Shown here: one piece after another, positions 5,246-7,541 of the stretch
Layout: every line of letters begins with the position of its first letter
Position numbering within the stretch: position 1 is the stretch's first letter
DNA from: Burkholderiales bacterium
Lineage (GTDB): Bacteria > Pseudomonadota > Gammaproteobacteria > Burkholderiales > Burkholderiaceae_C
Direction: 5' to 3'
NCBI GenBank assembly: GCA_025352345.1
Contig: JANXTP010000294.1
Coordinates: 1-7,541 of the forward strand
DNA length: 7,541 bases
Program-made: the position numbers and the translations under genes
The notes under the pieces: model-generated
Databases searched by the model: none
The model's input: the letters and a program-made list of their open reading frames with translations, nothing else
Told to the model about the DNA's origin: nothing

Positions 5246-6727
5246 TCAGCGGCCGGCGGCGCTCGAGCCGCCGTCCATGGCCATCGACATGGAGGACATC
5301 GGCTTGCCGATCAGCGTGGCTTGAAGCGCCGCGTCCGACATCCAGAAGTCGCGGTGCGCTTCGATCGCGAGCACGACGCTGGCGATCTGTTCGCGCGAGT
5401 CGGCCAAGAGTTCGAACACGCCGATCAGCATGCCGTTGTAGCGAAGGATGTTTTCTTCGGCGATCGTCTTGCGCAGCGGCACGATCTCGTCGCGGTAGTG
5501 CCGGGCCAGGTCGTAGGTGGTCCGGTAGGCGCCGTAGTTGTCGCGCACTTGGGAGCTCGCATCGACGGCAATCTGCGCCGTGCGGTTGAATGCGGCCATG
5601 TAGGTCGATTCAGCTCTGGCGCGGGTCGCGTCGCCGTAGTCGAAGATCGGCAAAGGGACCGAAAGGTCGTAGCCTCTCTTCGGCGCCAGACCGGTCTCGC
5701 TCTTGCTCCTGACGCCGACCTCGAGGCCATTGACGATGCTGGTGACGCGGGTCAGACCTTGCTCGCGCGCGACGAAGTCCAGGTTGGCGCGTGCCATGCG
5801 AACGTCCAGCCGTTGGTCCATCGCCGCCTTCGCGACCGTGGCCTCGTCCTTGGGTTGAGCCGGCAGGTCCGGCAGTCGCTCGGGAAGTTTTAGTGAAGCA
5901 GCCTGCTGTTCGTTGAGGCCGAGCGCGCGAATCAATGCTTCGCGGCTGCTGCGTGTGGCCTGCGTGGCGCGCGCCAATTGCGCGACGGCATCGGCCGCGA
6001 AGGCCTGCTCGCGGGCGCGCTGCAGCCGGCTGTAGTTGCCGACGGCCTGCATGCGTCGAGCCAGTTCGGAACTCGCGTCGGCGGTGGCTTTGACCTGTTG
6101 AAAGTATCGAAGCGATTGCTGCGCCGCAACCGCACTCACCCAAGCCTGGCGCGTGTCGGTGGCGGCTTGCACAACGTTGGTCGCGAGTGTCAGTCGATTC
6201 AGCTGCTGCCGATACTCGGCCAGGCGAAGACGCGAAGGCAACAGCAGCAGGTCGAGCACGGAGAAGCTCAGCGCTCGAGTCAGCTCGAGTTCGCGCATGC
6301 CACCTTCGTTCCGAACCATGCGCTCGAAAGCGAAGACCGGATTGGGCAGGCGCGCCGACTGCGTCGCGGACGCCGAGTTGATCGCGCCCTCGTACAGCAT
6401 CGCCTGCAACGCCGGGCTGTATGCAAGCGCGATGCGGACGGCATCGTCGCCGGAAAGCGGCTTGGCCAGCATCGCGTCAACATCGGACTGCGCCTGCGCG
6501 CGATCGGCGTCGGTCGTCAGCCACTTGACGTCGGCGCCGAGCCGCTCTTTGCTCAGTTGTTGCGTGCTGCTGAAGTTGTCGTTGATCGCCGTGCTGGCGC
6601 AGCCCGTCAAGGTGAGGGTCACCGCTGCGGCCACTGCAAGCCGTTTGGCCGGCGTTGCCCAGCGGTTTCGGTGGGTGGGTTTGAGACCCGTTGCGCGCAC
6701 CGCCGCAGGCAGTCGAAGGCTGTTCAT
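5246..6727 (-). CDS. TolC-family outer-membrane efflux lipoprotein
   Basis: A 493-residue outer-membrane factor. A basic n-region (to about 30), hydrophobic segment and lipobox LTGC with C43 indicate lipid attachment, as in the CusC/NodT group. Helical OEP repeats occupy about 90-280 and 295-470, rich in Ala, Arg and Gln. The typical motif PLPIFDYGDATRARAESTY lies at 358-376. Family members form trimeric channels with RND or other pumps; no CusA or CusB homologue is in the window, so the partner is either elsewhere or absent. The C-terminus carries a Met-rich tail (MSSMSMAMDGG, 477-487), unusual for TolC proteins and consistent with copper contact. The start overlaps the stop of the preceding hypothetical gene by four bases (ATGA), implying translational coupling. 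The n-region is long for a signal peptide, so the true start could lie slightly downstream, but no better ATG is seen. Confidence 0.93.
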   Translation of the reverse strand: MNSLRLPAAVRATGLKPTHRNRWATPAKRLAVAAAVTLTLTGCASTAINDNFSSTQQLSKERLGADVKWLTTDADRAQAQSDVDAMLAKPLSGDDAVRIALAYSPALQAMLYEGAINSASATQSARLPNPVFAFERMVRNEGGMRELELTRALSFSVLDLLLLPSRLRLAEYRQQLNRLTLATNVVQAATDTRQAWVSAVAAQQSLRYFQQVKATADASSELARRMQAVGNYSRLQRAREQAFAADAVAQLARATQATRSSREALIRALGLNEQQAASLKLPERLPDLPAQPKDEATVAKAAMDQRLDVRMARANLDFVAREQGLTRVTSIVNGLEVGVRSKSETGLAPKRGYDLSVPLPIFDYGDATRARAESTYMAAFNRTAQIAVDASSQVRDNYGAYRTTYDLARHYRDEIVPLRKTIAEENILRYNGMLIGVFELLADSREQIASVVLAIEAHRDFWMSDAALQATLIGKPMSSMSMAMDGGSSAAGR

Positions 6728-7281
6728 GGTTTCGTGTGTCCTGTGTGATCGGCCGGCATCGCGGCCGAGGCAGAACCTGCGGGCGGCGTGGCTCCTGAAG
6801 GCGGCACCTTGGTGGGCGCCTTCGCCGGGCCTGGCGTGCTGGCCGCAGGCGCCATCGGGGGCGCGGCACCGGTTCCGGATGACGGCATCTTCATGCCCCC
6901 GTGCCCAGCAGGCATCCCCGACATGCCGGGCATGTTGGCCATCCCCTTCGTCTCTGACGGGGGGGCGCTGCCGGCCACCGGACCGTTCTGCCCCTCGCGT
7001 GCATAGGACTGCCAGCCGCCAATGCGGCCCACGGTGTCATTCGATTCGCGCCAGGACTGCACGGGCTGGTCTGTCAAACCCTTGTAGCCGTCGAAGGCCG
7101 AGCGGTAAACCATCGCAGCGGCCGCCGCCGACGCGGCCGGTGCCATCGCGGGGGCATCGCTGGTGGTCGGTTTCGGTGCGCTGGCACTTTGAGGCGCCGG
7201 CTGTTGGGCCATGGCTGCGCCTGCGCCGACGGATGCGACGAGCAGCACCGCGTTCGCAGCGATGCGTGTTGAAACGAACAT
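6724..7281 (-). CDS. Secreted Met/Pro/Ala-rich hypothetical protein coupled to the TolC-like gene
   Basis: A 185-residue protein whose function I do not recognise. A Sec signal peptide is clear (cleavage near AMA|QQ at 25). An Ala/Pro-rich linker follows (26-56). The only globular-looking segment is about 57-97, with YRSAFDGYKGL, then QPVQSWRESND and VGRIGGWQSYAREG. From memory, similar short segments occur in uncharacterised proteins next to TolC genes in betaproteobacterial metal clusters. The rest is low complexity, with a Met/Gly/His patch (MANMPGMSGMPAGHGGMKM, 114-132) resembling copper-binding tails, then Pro/Ala-rich sequence and DHTGHTKP at the end. GGAG six bases before the ATG fixes the start. 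The 4-bp overlap with the TolC-like gene suggests a joint job, perhaps a periplasmic adaptor or copper-binding accessory for the channel (inference). Confidence 0.85.
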   Translation of the reverse strand: MFVSTRIAANAVLLVASVGAGAAMAQQPAPQSASAPKPTTSDAPAMAPAASAAAAAMVYRSAFDGYKGLTDQPVQSWRESNDTVGRIGGWQSYAREGQNGPVAGSAPPSETKGMANMPGMSGMPAGHGGMKMPSSGTGAAPPMAPAASTPGPAKAPTKVPPSGATPPAGSASAAMPADHTGHTKP

Positions 7282-7352
7282 GGGTATCTCCGGTTGATTC
7301 CCTCCGCCGCACGGATCACAAAGCGATGCGGGGGGAGGGCGTGGTCGACAGC

Positions 7353-7394
7353 CGTTCGGAGCCCTCAGCGGGCGACCGAACGCGTCACAGACGC
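7353..7394 (-). repeat. Two adjacent stem-loops between the upstream partial gene and the hypothetical gene
   Basis: The first stem on the minus strand is GCGTC/GACGC (7390-7394, 7382-7386), right after the stop of the upstream frame. The second has arms CGTTCGG (7376-7382 on the minus strand) and CCGAACG (7353-7359), with an inner GCCC/GGGC stem (7370-7373, 7361-7364) and a five-base loop. They share base 7382. The second stem is strong but no T-run follows. The remaining 71 bases to the next start hold no promoter I can recognise with confidence. Confidence 0.45.
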
Positions 7395-7395
7395 A

Positions 7396-7541
7396 TCAAG
7401 CGAAGAAGGGGCGGGGAGGCCGTTCGAGGCCGTCGGCCAGGAAGGAGCTGACGCCGCTCTGTACCGACAACACAAAGGCGTCGACCAGCGGAACAGCTTC
7501 GAGACGGATCGCCGTCGCAGGCAAGGCGGCCACCACACAAC
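7396..7541 (-). CDS. 3' end of an unrecognised gene (5' part beyond window)
   Basis: An open frame enters from the right edge and stops with TGA at 7398-7396, giving about 48 residues that end with LERPPRPFFA. Nearly all codons end in G or C (GTG, GCC, CTC, GTC, TCC, GGC), as in the surrounding genes, which supports this frame over the others. The sequence has a hydrophobic stretch (VVAALPATA) and an amphipathic part (VDAFVLSVQSGVSSFLADGL). The 114-base gap to the next gene carries stem-loops right after this stop, consistent with a gene end. No family can be assigned, and it may belong to the same cluster. Confidence 0.4.
   Translation of the reverse strand, partial: CVVAALPATAIRLEAVPLVDAFVLSVQSGVSSFLADGLERPPRPFFA

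Noticed and set aside
3737..5893. A 718-residue open frame on the plus strand opposite the oxidase and TolC-like genes
   Set aside because: It is antisense to two strongly supported genes, its product is Arg/His/Gly-rich without domains, and long antisense frames are expected in GC-rich coding DNA.
7282..7395. Promoter and CopR/CusR-type box upstream of the hypothetical gene
   Set aside because: I searched for a -35/-10 pair and for the known copper-box pattern and found nothing convincing.
6153..7451. A 432-residue plus-strand frame opposite the TolC-like and hypothetical genes
   Set aside because: Low-complexity Ser/Arg/Pro-rich antisense frame crossing several real genes and gaps.
1..7541. 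Insertion sequence, tRNA, CRISPR array or phage attachment site
   Set aside because: No transposase-like product, terminal inverted repeats, regular direct repeats or tRNA-like cloverleaf was seen.

Overview
The window looks like part of a chromosomal or plasmid-borne copper-resistance (copper homeostasis) island from a high-GC betaproteobacterium, most likely Burkholderiales (Comamonadaceae-like). The evidence is the strong G/C preference at third codon positions, the protein types and the gene combination. The genus cannot be fixed from the sequence alone. Every supported gene is on the minus strand, so transcription runs from high to low coordinates.

In transcription order the window holds: the 3' end of an unrecognised gene (7541-7396); a secreted, Met/Pro/Ala-rich conserved hypothetical protein (7281-6724); a TolC-family outer-membrane lipoprotein (6727-5246, overlapping the previous gene by 4 bp); a Tat-exported multicopper oxidase with a two-cupredoxin-domain layout (5227-3788); a His-rich secreted cupredoxin (3707-3123); a possible 54-residue Tat-like small ORF (3142-2978); a CusF-like periplasmic copper chaperone (2966-2625); a secreted DUF305 protein (2483-2109); a DUF457-like integral membrane protein (2029-1487); and the first 424 residues of a copper-type P1B ATPase with YHS and heavy-metal-binding N-terminal domains (1272 to beyond position 1).

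The genes make one functional story, by inference from their families. The ATPase would move Cu(I) from cytoplasm to periplasm. The CusF-like, DUF305 and cupredoxin proteins would bind or buffer periplasmic copper. The multicopper oxidase would convert Cu(I) to less toxic Cu(II). The TolC-like protein would offer an outer-membrane route. No RND pump, membrane-fusion protein or regulator is present in the window.

The head of the cluster (hypothetical, TolC, oxidase) is tightly packed with gaps of -4 and 18 nt. Downstream of the oxidase, every gap contains an inverted repeat that could fold in the mRNA but lacks a U-tract. A 21-bp perfect palindrome lies upstream of the ATPase and is a candidate operator. 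I see no IS element, tRNA, rRNA or CRISPR array. This is a recognisable copper cluster rather than an obviously new system. The least explained parts are the 185-residue hypothetical protein, the Tat-like small ORF and the series of intergenic hairpins.
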